Assembly: GCA_030651305.1 (NCBI GenBank)
Contig: JAUSCI010000019.1
Span: 118,680 to 182,679, forward strand
Length of the DNA: 64,000 nucleotides
Source of the DNA: Sulfuritalea sp.
Lineage (GTDB): Bacteria; Pseudomonadota; Gammaproteobacteria; Burkholderiales; Rhodocyclaceae
Direction of reading: 5' to 3'
Part shown: positions 56,638-64,000 of the stretch, piece by piece
Layout: every line of letters begins with the position of its first letter
Numbering within the stretch: position 1 is the stretch's first letter
The notes under the pieces: generated by a model
The model's input: only the letters and a program-made list of their open reading frames with translations
Database searches by the model: none
What the model was told of the DNA's origin: nothing
Program-made: the position numbers and the translations under genes

Positions 56638-58059
56638 CTACGTGCCCAATCCGCTCAGGGCGGAAAGCTGGGCAGCGAATTCGGGTTCTTCTTGCTCGGC
56701 CAGACAGCGCAGGTCGAGCAGCAACGCGCCATCCTCGATGCGCCCGATCGCCGGTTTCGGCAGGGCGCGCAGGCCTTGTTCGATGCGGTTGAGTACGCCG
56801 CTCCGTTTGCCCTGCGGGCGGATGGCGAAGCCGGCAGAGGGCAGACGGTCGACCGGCAAGGAGCCGGAGCCGATCTGCGATTTCAGCGCGACGATCTCGG
56901 TCGTCACCGGCAGTCCACCCAAGGCCGATTGCAGCGCGGGCAGCAGGCGTGCGGCCTGCGCTGCAATCTCGGCTTCCGGCCGCGTCAGTTGGCGCACGGC
57001 GGTGACGCGCAGATGCAGGCGGTCGGGGTCGCGATAAAGCGCCAACACCGCTTCCAGTGCGGCCAGTGTGAGCTTGCCGACGCGCAACGCACGCTTCAGC
57101 GGATTCTTCTTGATTTTCGCGATCAGATCCTTGCGACCCACCAGCAGGCCCGCCTGCGGCCCACCCAGCAGCTTGTCGCCGGAGAAACAGACGAGGTCGG
57201 CGCCGGCGGCAATGGCCTCGGTCGGCGTCGGCTCGTGCGGCAGTCCGTAGGCGGCCAGATCCGCCAGCGTGCCGCTGCCGAGGTCGATGACGAAGGGCAG
57301 GCCATGCTCATGCGCAAGCTGGGCGAGTTCGGCTTCCGGCGCGGCATGGGTGAAGCCGCTGATTGCGTAATTGCTGGCATGCACCTTCATCAGCATCGCG
57401 GTGCGCGCGCCTCCTGTCGCAATCGCCTCGGCGAAATCCTTGAGATGAGTGCGGTTGGTGGTGCCGACTTCGACCAGCTTCGCTCCGGCGCGGCTCATGA
57501 TGTCGGGCACGCGAAAGGCGCCGCCGATCTCGATCAGTTCGCCGCGCGAGACGATCACCTGTTTCTTCTGTGCCAGGGTGTTGAGCAGCAGGAACACGGC
57601 GGCGGCATTGTTGTTCACCACCGTCGCGGCTTCGGCGCCGGTCAGTTCGCAGAGCAGGTCATTCACGACGTTGTCGCGGTCGCCGCGGCCGCCGGACTCG
57701 ATGTCGTATTCCAGCGCGCAGGGGCTGCGCGCGGCGACGATGAGGGCCTGTACCGCTTCCTCGGGCAAGGTCGCGCGGCCGAGGTTGGTGTGCAGCACGG
57801 TGCCCGTAAGATTGAATACCGGGCGCAGCTTCGGCTGCATTTTCGCCGTGACGCCAGAGCCGACTTCATTGATCAGTGCGGCGATCAACGCCGCTTCGTC
57901 GGGCAGCGGGGCGCCGGCTATCACGGCAGCGCGCGTTTCGGCCAGGACGTCGCGCACGATGCCGGTGACTACGGCGCGGCCGTGTGCGTCAAGCAACGAA
58001 GCGAGCGTCGCTGTGGACAACAGCCGGTCGACGGAAGGAAGCTGGGAGAGTGGATTCAT
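56638..58059 (-). CDS. selA: L-seryl-tRNA(Sec) selenium transferase
   Basis: The 473-residue PLP enzyme has VFNLTGTVLHTNLGRATLPE, GGRGDRDNVVNDLLCELTGA, SRGELIEIGGAFRVPDIM, the PLP Lys in FSGDKLLGGPQAG, and PLKRALRVGKLTLAALEA. It converts Ser-tRNA(Sec) to Sec-tRNA(Sec) with selenophosphate. It is the first gene of the operon and has a candidate promoter upstream. selD is not in this window. Confidence 0.97.
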   Translation of the reverse strand: MNPLSQLPSVDRLLSTATLASLLDAHGRAVVTGIVRDVLAETRAAVIAGAPLPDEAALIAALINEVGSGVTAKMQPKLRPVFNLTGTVLHTNLGRATLPEEAVQALIVAARSPCALEYDIESGGRGDRDNVVNDLLCELTGAEAATVVNNNAAAVFLLLNTLAQKKQVIVSRGELIEIGGAFRVPDIMSRAGAKLVEVGTTNRTHLKDFAEAIATGGARTAMLMKVHASNYAISGFTHAAPEAELAQLAHEHGLPFVIDLGSGTLADLAAYGLPHEPTPTEAIAAGADLVCFSGDKLLGGPQAGLLVGRKDLIAKIKKNPLKRALRVGKLTLAALEAVLALYRDPDRLHLRVTAVRQLTRPEAEIAAQAARLLPALQSALGGLPVTTEIVALKSQIGSGSLPVDRLPSAGFAIRPQGKRSGVLNRIEQGLRALPKPAIGRIEDGALLLDLRCLAEQEEPEFAAQLSALSGLGT

Positions 58060-58095
58060 GATTTCACCCGAACCGGGCAGAAACGAGATGGAAAT

Positions 58096-58125
58096 ATTCT
58101 AAGCTATCCGGCGCGCCGTCGACAA
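58096..58125 (-). promoter_or_regulatory. Candidate promoter of the selA operon
   Basis: On the minus strand TTGTCG, 18 bases, TAGAAT; the -10 box ends 36 bases upstream of the selA ATG. The region 58060-58245 between selA and the HPP gene holds nothing else I can name. Confidence 0.45.
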
Positions 58126-58245
58126 TGAAAATTTAGACTGAAACTGCTTGATGTCAATCGTTCAATTTTGTGGCGCATGCAAAGCCATGGCGGGTGCGTG
58201 GCGCAGGCAACAGTCCGCAATGACGGGATTGACCGAGGGGGGGAG

Positions 58246-58992
58246 ATGAATTCAAGGGATCTGGCGACGCAGTCGCTGTGGCAGAAGCTGCTGGGCATCG
58301 AATTGAGCCCGGTCAGACATCGCGAGTGGCTGGTATCGGCGCTGGGCGCTTTTGTCGGCATTCTGGTGGTGTTTCAGCTCGGCCGTGGGGTTCTTGGCGT
58401 TGGTCCGTCGCCCGTCATGGTGCTGTCGATGGGCTCCACCGCCGCCATGCTGTTCGCCGTGCCGCACGGCGCGCTTTCACAGCCCTGGCCGATATTCGGC
58501 GGCCACCTGGCATCGGGACTGATCGGCATCGCGTGCCTGCTGTATGTTCCGGACGCGTTGCTGGCGGCCAGCCTCGCCGTGGGCCTGGCGGTGGGCGCCA
58601 TGCACTACCTGCGCTGCGTTCATCCACCCGCCGGCGCGACGGCGTTGGCCGCCGCACTGGGCGGCGAATCAGTGCGCGCGATGGGCTTCGGCTTCGTCGT
58701 GGCGCCGCTGATGTTCAACGTCCTGATCATGCTGGCTGTCGCTGTGGCCTTCAATTTCCCGTTTCCCTGGCGCCGCTATCCGGTCATCCTCGCCCGCCGG
58801 CCGCCACGCCCTGCTGTGGAACCGATCGCGCACGAGGACTTCGTGTTCGCCTTGTCGCAACTGGATTCCTTCATCGACGTCTCCGAGGAGGATCTGCTGC
58901 GCATTTACGGCCTTGCCACCGGACGCCACGGAGAAGTGGCGGCGCGGGCGGTAAAAGCCGCCCGGACCATCAACCCCGTTGCGCCGCCTTGA
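58246..58992 (+). CDS. HPP family membrane protein
   Basis: The 248-residue protein starts at ATG 58246 (GGGGGAG directly before). It has four transmembrane helices (LVSALGAFVGILVVFQLG, MVLSMGSTAAMLFAVPHG, ASGLIGIACLLYVPDALLAA, FVVAPLMFNVLIMLAVAVAF) and the family motif CVHPPAGATALAAALGG. HPP proteins include plastid nitrite transporters. The C-terminal 60 residues are soluble. Its stop overlaps the convergent candidate selenoprotein gene by 23 bases. Confidence 0.9.
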   Translation: MNSRDLATQSLWQKLLGIELSPVRHREWLVSALGAFVGILVVFQLGRGVLGVGPSPVMVLSMGSTAAMLFAVPHGALSQPWPIFGGHLASGLIGIACLLYVPDALLAASLAVGLAVGAMHYLRCVHPPAGATALAAALGGESVRAMGFGFVVAPLMFNVLIMLAVAVAFNFPFPWRRYPVILARRPPRPAVEPIAHEDFVFALSQLDSFIDVSEEDLLRIYGLATGRHGEVAARAVKAARTINPVAPP

Positions 58993-59470
58993 AGCCGGAA
59001 AAGTCAGTTTTCAGATAGTGTTTTTCAGAGACGAATCGGTCGAGCAGCAAAGCGTCCGCCGTGCTCTTGAGGCCGCCGGAGAGGCGCGCCACTTCCTTGC
59101 CCTGTCCGTCGAGGAAAACCAGCACCGGCCGAAGCTTGCGCGGATTGTGACGCTGGACCATGGCATGCCGTGGATCCCGGTCATCCAGTTCCAGTTCGCC
59201 GAAATCGGCATGGGCGCCAACGTAATTCCTGATGAATTTCGCACTGACTTCGGGCCTGCGCAGCACACTCACGGTGTAGCGGCAGGCCCCTCAGTTCAGG
59301 TGATCGCCGAAGTACAGCAGGACGTGGCGCTCGGGCGTGGACTTGATTTGCGCGACGGCGGCGATGTCGTCCCTGGCCAGCGGCACCACGTCATCGAGAT
59401 GGTCGGCGGCGGCCGGCAGGCTGAACGCGCCGGCAAGGACAAAGGCGAACAGGAAAAGCAGGCGTCTCAT
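58970..59470 (-). CDS. Candidate selenoprotein: exported thioredoxin-fold protein with Sec-x-x-Cys
   Basis: Two ORFs in the same minus-strand frame (59470-59294 and 59290-58970) are separated only by TGA at 59291-59293. Read through as Sec, they give a 166-residue protein: ATG at 59470 after AGGAG, signal peptide MRRLLFLFAFVLAGAFSLPA, first strand HVLLYFGDH, then Asn59, Sec60, Gly, Ala, Cys63 (UxxC in place of CxxC), and the cis-Pro strand LRPVLVFLDGQGKEVARLSG. The redox motif at the right place of a thioredoxin fold, a SECIS-like hairpin just after the TGA and selA/selB/selC in the same window support Sec insertion. A degenerate gene is the alternative. Confidence 0.75.
59252..59289 (-). promoter_or_regulatory. 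SECIS-like hairpin following the in-frame TGA
   Basis: One base after the TGA, GGGCCTGC pairs with GCAGGCCC (eight pairs). Inside, TACAC pairs with GTGTG around the five-base apical loop CGTGA (59273-59269). Seventeen bases separate TGA and loop, and the second loop base is G. This fits the bacterial SECIS consensus as I know it (loop 16-37 bases from UGA, G among the first two loop bases). Confidence 0.65.
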
Positions 59471-59546
59471 CGGGGTCTCCTGGGTTACAGAACGGTTGCG
59501 GCTGACATTGTTGCAGACAGCAGTGGACTGCGATTGGTTCCGAAAT

Positions 59547-59568
59547 CGCCGTACCGCCAGCGCCGACT
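59547..59568. repeat. Copy of the 22-base dispersed motif
   Basis: CGCCGT, ACC, GCCAGCGCCGACT: the same block as in the polA palindrome spacer and at 34912, differing only in the three central bases. It lies just past the stop of the hsdR fragment. Confidence 0.65.
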
Positions 59569-59585
59569 CTTCAGAGCGGCGCAGT

Positions 59586-60284
59586 TCAGGCGGCATCCGG
59601 CCGAGGCGGATTCTTCAGCGTGCCATAGACCCTGTGCAGCAGGTGCTCCACCGCCAGCTTGCGAAACTCGCCGTCGCTCATGAGCTTGCCGAAAATCTCT
59701 TCGTTGCCGTCCATCCGGTCGATCACCAGACCTTCGAAGGCCTTCTCGAACACATAGCGGAAGTCGTCCTTCGAGTTCGTCGCCGCCGCCTTCCGCAGAG
59801 CTTCGCTTTCGATGGCCTCCTCCTGGATCTGGTCGAAGAAAAGCTGGTCGGCCTGGGTGAAGTCGGTGCCGAAACGTTCGTTGAGAATGTCGATGAGTTC
59901 CGAAAGGCGAATCGTCTGATCGTCCTGCCCGGTTCCCAGGTCGTTCGGGCCTTTCAGCGGCTTGCCCTCGCCGGCGGCGAGATCGATGCGGCCTTCGCTG
60001 ATCTTTTGCAGCCGGTAGTACTGCAATTCCACTTCGTCTTCCAGATGCACCGGCCCGCCGTCCTCGCGTTTGGGCAGCTTGGTGAGCAGGAAGCGCAGAT
60101 AGGTATAGAGCTGTTCCAGGTCGCTGTCCTGGTACGGAATCACCTGGGAAAGGAAGCCGTACAAGTTGCGGAAATTCACCAGTAGTGCCTTGACCTCCTC
60201 GCGCTCCTCCTCGCCCCTTTCCTTGAAGCGCTCTACCGCCTGATCGAGGATGCCGTTCATCGCGGCATGGTCGTGCACGGTCTC
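59586..60284 (-). pseudogene. hsdR: Type I restriction enzyme HsdR, 3' fragment only
   Basis: About 232 codons remain, matching the helical C-terminal part of HsdR (ILDQAVERFKERGEEEREEV, NFRNLYGFLSQVIPYQDSDL, EQLYTYLRFLLTKLP, IDRMDGNEEIFGKLMSDGEF). The nuclease and helicase domains, normally about 800 residues, are missing. The frame is open back to the junction with the hsdS start at about 60280. A GTG at 60278 could start a fragment, but it would have no restriction activity. Confidence 0.85.
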
Positions 60285-60336
60285 CGACCCATTCCGCCTT
60301 GGCCGTCTTGTAGCTGTCGTAGGCCGGATACTTCAC
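60280..60336 (-). pseudogene. hsdS: HsdS specificity subunit, 5' remnant
   Basis: A GTG overlapping the rhuM stop codon opens MKYPAYDSYKTAKAEWVGD, the typical N-terminus of type I HsdS proteins (KYxAYxxYKxSGxEWLG). After 19 codons homology stops and the hsdR fragment begins in another frame. Everything between, nearly all of hsdS and most of hsdR, has been deleted. Confidence 0.75.
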
Positions 60337-61334
60337 TTCCCGCTCCCCTTCTCTTTCGCCCGCTTCGCGATCTCCTCCAGCGCCTGCAAATCCTCTGCAT
60401 CCGCTGCCAGCGCCTCGCTCTCGCGGCGGCGGGTATCGAAGCTCTCGTAGCGTTCGTGGGCAACGGCCTTCGCCTGCTCGGCGCTGACGCTGCCGGCGTT
60501 CTGCAACACGGGTCGCTCGCTGAAGGCGAGCAGACGGTCGACGTTCTGGCGCCAGTAATCCAGCGTGAGCTGCTGTCTGTCCTTGGCGCGCAGTTCGGCG
60601 GTTTCGAGGAAGACGACGACCAGCCGGTTGAGCGTGTCCACTTCATCAACGCTGAGATAATTCTTGGCGACGATGACGTCGTGCTTGCGCACGCGCGAGC
60701 CGCTCCAGGCGGTAAGCGCCATGTTGGGCTGGCCCGGATCGGCGCGGGCGACGACGATTTCGGCGGCGGTCTCTTGCGTGACGGCGTAGAGCAGCTTGTT
60801 CTGCACCTCGGCAAAAAAGAGCTGGGCTGCCGCGTCGTCGGCGCGGTAGTCGCTGGACAGGGCGAACAGCTCGCGCACCTTTTGGTAGAAGCGCTGCTCG
60901 GAGGCGCGGATCTCGCGGATGCGCGCCAGCAGCTCGTCGAAGTAGTCCCAGCCCTTGGGATTCTTCAGGCGCTCGTCGTCCATGACGAAGCCCTTGACCA
61001 GGTATTCGCCGAGATGGGCGGTGGCCCATTGGCGGAACTGGGTGCCGCGCGGGCCTTTGACCCGGTAACCGACGGCCAGGATCATTTCCAGGCGGTAGAG
61101 CTTGGTGCGGTAGCGCTTGTTGTCCGCGGCAGTTATTAAGGATTCCTTAACAACTGAATCGGTAGCCAGCTCCCCTTCTTTCAGGATGTTGCGAACGTGG
61201 ATGTTCGCATTGGGTACAGTGACGGCAAAGAGTTCCGCGATCTGGGCCTGCGAAAGCCAGACGCTTCCATCTTCGGCGCGCAGCCTGACTTCGGCCTGGC
61301 CGTCTTCGGTCTGGTAAAGGATCAATTCGCTCAT
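60333..61334 (-). CDS. RhuM family protein of type I R-M operon
   Basis: The 333-residue protein (SELILYQTEDGQAEVRLRAE, VWLSQAQIAELFAVTVPNAN, HVRNILKEGEL, LYRLEMILAVGYRVKGPRGT, FRQWATAHLGEYLVKGFVMD) matches the virulence RhuM/KilA-N-like family often found between hsdM and hsdS. The function is not settled. Its ATG at 61334 overlaps the hsdM stop, and its own stop overlaps the hsdS start, showing the original operon order. Confidence 0.88.
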   Translation of the reverse strand: MSELILYQTEDGQAEVRLRAEDGSVWLSQAQIAELFAVTVPNANIHVRNILKEGELATDSVVKESLITAADNKRYRTKLYRLEMILAVGYRVKGPRGTQFRQWATAHLGEYLVKGFVMDDERLKNPKGWDYFDELLARIREIRASEQRFYQKVRELFALSSDYRADDAAAQLFFAEVQNKLLYAVTQETAAEIVVARADPGQPNMALTAWSGSRVRKHDVIVAKNYLSVDEVDTLNRLVVVFLETAELRAKDRQQLTLDYWRQNVDRLLAFSERPVLQNAGSVSAEQAKAVAHERYESFDTRRRESEALAADAEDLQALEEIAKRAKEKGSGK

Positions 61335-63619
61335 GCCGTTACGTCCTTCAGCATGGCCATGATGTCCCGTTCCAGGGCGAGGATGTCGGCTTCGATGGCT
61401 TCGAGCGGGCGCGGCGCTTCGTATTCGTAGAAATGGCGGTTGAACGGGATTTCGTAGCCGACCTTGATCTTGTCGTGGGCGATCCATGCGTCCGCCCGAT
61501 AAGGCAGCACTTCGGCGGCCAGATAGGCTTCGCAGTGATTCTCGACCAGTTTCAGCAGCGGCGCGACATCCACCTTGCCCTTGTTCTTCTTGCCTTCGTA
61601 GTCGAGCGGCAGCGGCAGGGCGATGCCCGCCGGCAAAGGCACGTTCTCGGTGTCGCGCAGGTCGGCATCGGGTTCGGGATGTCCTTTCTTGTCCTGGCAG
61701 ATTTCGGCGCTCGGGTCTTTCTCGCCGAGGCTGCCGGGTGCCAGCAAGGCATCCTTGAGCTTGGCGTCCAGGTCGATACCGGCCTGCTTGAAGGCGGCGT
61801 CGAGCTGCTTTTCGAACGCCGCGCGATCCTTGACGAGTTGCCCTTTGGCGAATGCCGGTTTCATGGCCGCGAGTACCGCCAGGATGGCGGCTTGGGCGGC
61901 CTCGCCGATCAGGATTTCTTCCTTGATCTTGGCCTTGTCCTTGCGCTTTTTCGAAATGGTGAGGCCGGAAAAGGTGCCGCTGGCCTTGACGCGAGCGATG
62001 CGCTCGTCGGTGACGGCGAAGTTGAGCCGCAGCGGACGCTCGACGGTGATCTTGAGGTAGCCGAAATCGCGGTTGTCGAAGACCTTGCTGACGCAGACCG
62101 ACTTGGCCTGGTCGCGCTTGGCGTCGATGTTGGTCTGGATGTCGCCGAGGGTCATGCGCACGTCGTGGCCGAACTCGCCGTACAGGCGGGTTAGGACGGC
62201 GATGTGGTTGGGCGAACCGTCCGCCGCGATGCTGTTGCCGTCGGTGCCGTCGCCCAGGCGCTTGCGCTTATCGCCGAGGCTCTTCTTCATCTTCCGCGCG
62301 AACTCGGTGCCGTTGATGAGTTGGACTTTGCCCGCGCGGTCGGCCGGCTTGCGGTTGGTGACAATCCAGACGTAGGTATAGATGCCAGTGTTGTAGAAGA
62401 GCTGGTCTGGCAGGCCGATCACGGCCTCCAGCATGTCGTGCTCGATGATCCAGCGGCGGATGTTGCTCTCGCCGCTGCCGGCGTCGCCGGTGAACAGCGG
62501 CGAGCCGTTGAAGCCGATGGCGATGCGCGAGCCTTCGCCGCCGTCCTGCGGCGCCGGTTGCATCTTGGACATCATGTGCAGCAGGAACAGCAGGGCGCCG
62601 TCGTTGATGCGCGGCAGGCCGGGACCGAAGCGGCCCTTGAAGCCGAACTCGTTGTGCTCGCGGGTGACGTTGTCCTTCTCGGGCTTCCATTCGACGCCGA
62701 AGGGCGGATTGGCCAGCATGTAGTGGAAGCGTTCGTTCGGGTGACCGTCGCCGTCCGCGAAGCCCTCCTTGGCCTTGCCGGTGCCGAGGGTGTCGCCGAA
62801 AACGATGTTCTCCACGCCCTCGCCCTTGATCATGAGGTCGGAGCCGCAGATGGCGTAGGACTCGGGGTTGTATTCCTGGCCGAAGAGCTGGACGTTGGCG
62901 CCGGGATTGAGGCCGCTGTCGGGATCGGCGATCAGCTTTTCGGATTCCGATAGCATGCCGCCGGTGCCGCAGGTGGGGTCGTAGATCTTGATGACCTTGG
63001 CCGGCTTGTAGACGAGATCGTCATGGGTGAACAGCAGCTTGACCATGAGCTTGATGACTTCGCGCGGCGTGAAGTGGTCGCCGGCTTCTTCATTGGCCTG
63101 TTCGTTGAAGCGTCGCACCAGGTCTTCGAAGACGTAGCCCATGGCGATGTTGGGAATCTTCTCGGGGTGGAGATCGACGGCGGCGATTTCCTTAACCACC
63201 TCGAACAAGCGGTTGGCTTCTTCGAGCTTCTCGATTTCCTCGTCGAACTTGAACTTTTCGATGATGCGGCGGGCGCGCCCGGAGAATCCGGCCATGAAGT
63301 TGCGCAGGTTGGCGGCGAGCTTTTCCGGGTCGCCCAGCAGTTTCTGGAAGGTGAATTCGCTGATGTTGAAGATCGGCAGCTTGAACTTGTGGGCGATGAC
63401 CTTCTCGATGGTTTCTTCGTCCTTGCCCTCGGCCTTGAGCTTCTTGTAGTGGGCAAGCACCTTGTCCTTGCTGCCCTCCAGCATGCAATCGAGGCGGCGC
63501 AGCACGGTCAGCGGAATCATCACCCGGCGATACTGCGGCGGCCGGTAAGGGCCGCGCAGGAGGTTGGCGATGTTCCAGATGACATCGCCCTGTTGCTTGA
63601 GGGCATCCAGGTTTTTCAT
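61331..63619 (-). CDS. hsdM: Type I DNA methyltransferase subunit HsdM
   Basis: From ATG 63619 the protein has 762 residues: N-terminal helical domain (NLDALKQQGDVIWNIANLLR), SAM motif YDPTCGTGGMLSES, catalytic ANPPFGVEW and a long C-terminal region (from about residue 480) beyond the usual 500-550. It would methylate adenine together with HsdS. HsdS is now only a remnant, so specificity must come from another subunit or the enzyme is idle. A transposase gene lies 188 bases upstream, divergent. Confidence 0.93.
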   Translation of the reverse strand: MKNLDALKQQGDVIWNIANLLRGPYRPPQYRRVMIPLTVLRRLDCMLEGSKDKVLAHYKKLKAEGKDEETIEKVIAHKFKLPIFNISEFTFQKLLGDPEKLAANLRNFMAGFSGRARRIIEKFKFDEEIEKLEEANRLFEVVKEIAAVDLHPEKIPNIAMGYVFEDLVRRFNEQANEEAGDHFTPREVIKLMVKLLFTHDDLVYKPAKVIKIYDPTCGTGGMLSESEKLIADPDSGLNPGANVQLFGQEYNPESYAICGSDLMIKGEGVENIVFGDTLGTGKAKEGFADGDGHPNERFHYMLANPPFGVEWKPEKDNVTREHNEFGFKGRFGPGLPRINDGALLFLLHMMSKMQPAPQDGGEGSRIAIGFNGSPLFTGDAGSGESNIRRWIIEHDMLEAVIGLPDQLFYNTGIYTYVWIVTNRKPADRAGKVQLINGTEFARKMKKSLGDKRKRLGDGTDGNSIAADGSPNHIAVLTRLYGEFGHDVRMTLGDIQTNIDAKRDQAKSVCVSKVFDNRDFGYLKITVERPLRLNFAVTDERIARVKASGTFSGLTISKKRKDKAKIKEEILIGEAAQAAILAVLAAMKPAFAKGQLVKDRAAFEKQLDAAFKQAGIDLDAKLKDALLAPGSLGEKDPSAEICQDKKGHPEPDADLRDTENVPLPAGIALPLPLDYEGKKNKGKVDVAPLLKLVENHCEAYLAAEVLPYRADAWIAHDKIKVGYEIPFNRHFYEYEAPRPLEAIEADILALERDIMAMLKDVTA

Positions 63620-63807
63620 TGGGGTACAGGCTTGCCGCGTTCGGGGGTCGGCCGGGCGCGGAACGCGGCGGCTATCGACTCCGCATAGTGCCGAAAGCAC
63701 GGCGGGATATCAAGCGCTGCTCTTGGCCGTGTTGCGAGTTAATGAGTTGTCCGGTTCTGTAGCACGACATCTGTCCGGTTGTCATAGTGCCCCGAAGGGG
63801 GTACGAG

Positions 63808-64000
63808 ATGAGACGGTCGGAACTGCTACAGGAGGTTCGGAAGATGAGATTCGAAGAAGCGTACGAAGGATGGAACAAAGGACGGCTGACGCAGGCCGAG
63901 GCAGCGCAGATTCTGGGGATGTGCGAGCGCAGCTTCCGGCGGTATCTGGCCAGGTACGAGGCCGAAGGGCTGGAAGGTCTGATCGATCGGCGGCTGGAGC
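63808..64000 (+). mobile_element. Transposase N-terminus, ISNCY-like, cut by window edge
   Basis: The frame from ATG 63808 reads MRRSELLQEVRKMRFEEAYE and continues with a helix-turn-helix (GRLTQAEAAQILGMCERSFR) and YEAEGLEGLIDRRLE, as in ISNCY-type transposases. The right end of the element is outside the window. TGTCCGGTT occurs twice upstream (around 63748 and 63771), possibly part of the left end. The region 63620-63807 holds nothing else recognisable. Confidence 0.85.

Noticed and set aside
60257..60814. ORF of 185 codons within rhuM
   Set aside because: Ser/Pro/Arg-rich frame-shifted shadow of rhuM.

Overview
The window looks like chromosomal DNA of a GC-rich betaproteobacterium, most likely Rhodocyclales or a Sterolibacterium/Sulfuritalea-like relative. 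The reasons are the gene families (DUF2782 next to polA, the ferrooxidans-type gshA, the EIIA-Man/HPr/EI mini-PTS, metX-metW, a BPSS1780-type membrane protein next to nadD) and codon use. Lineage is inferred from protein resemblance only.

Layout. 1-2.2 kb: two response regulators and a PAS histidine kinase, all on the minus strand. 2.4-8.9 kb: a lipase-like hydrolase, polA (with an in-frame palindromic repeat), a LOG protein, a DUF2782 protein, an orphan N6-adenine methyltransferase and a Fic protein. 9-17 kb: gshA, gshB, apbE, a small membrane protein, EIIA-HPr-EI, metX and metW, densely packed. 17-26.8 kb: small housekeeping and hypothetical genes, gpx, ychJ, dacB, acetoacetyl-CoA synthetase, nnrU, pirin and an ankyrin lipoprotein. 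27-29.3 kb: CIRCE-controlled groES-groEL, with groEL interrupted by an in-frame TAG at codon 80. 29.5-38 kb: an OmpR/TctE-like two-component system followed by a DUF4212/sodium-solute symporter pair, and a DUF485/ActP acetate symporter pair. 38-45.3 kb: tRNA-Phe, tcdA, pteridine reductase, ttcA, a membrane protein, nadD-rsfS-rlmH-maf-rng. 45.4-49.7 kb: tRNA-Gly(CCC) and a phosphoesterase/Ser-Thr kinase module, closed by a second imperfect copy of the tRNA 3' end. 49.8-51.1 kb: a FecR-domain protein. 51.2-58.1 kb: a minus-strand selenium/molybdenum operon running selA, tlpA-like, truncated transglutaminase, selB, selC (tRNA-Sec), a GcvH-like lipoyl protein, a DsrE-like protein, a zinc-ribbon protein and mobA. 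58.2-59.5 kb: an HPP membrane protein and, convergent with it, a candidate selenoprotein. 59.6-63.6 kb: a decayed type I restriction-modification operon (hsdM, rhuM, and an hsdS/hsdR deletion remnant). The window ends in a partial transposase.

The main discovery candidate is at 58970-59470 on the minus strand. Two short same-frame ORFs join across a TGA into one 166-residue exported thioredoxin-fold protein whose redox motif would be U-G-A-C (Sec-x-x-Cys). A SECIS-like hairpin follows the TGA directly, and selA, selB and selC lie less than 6 kb away. Other notable points are the groEL nonsense codon, the palindromic element inside polA, the hairpin that covers the gshB start codon, the hsdS-hsdR deletion fusion, and the tRNA-Gly duplication bounding the kinase module. 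All calls come from reading the sequence; no database search was run.
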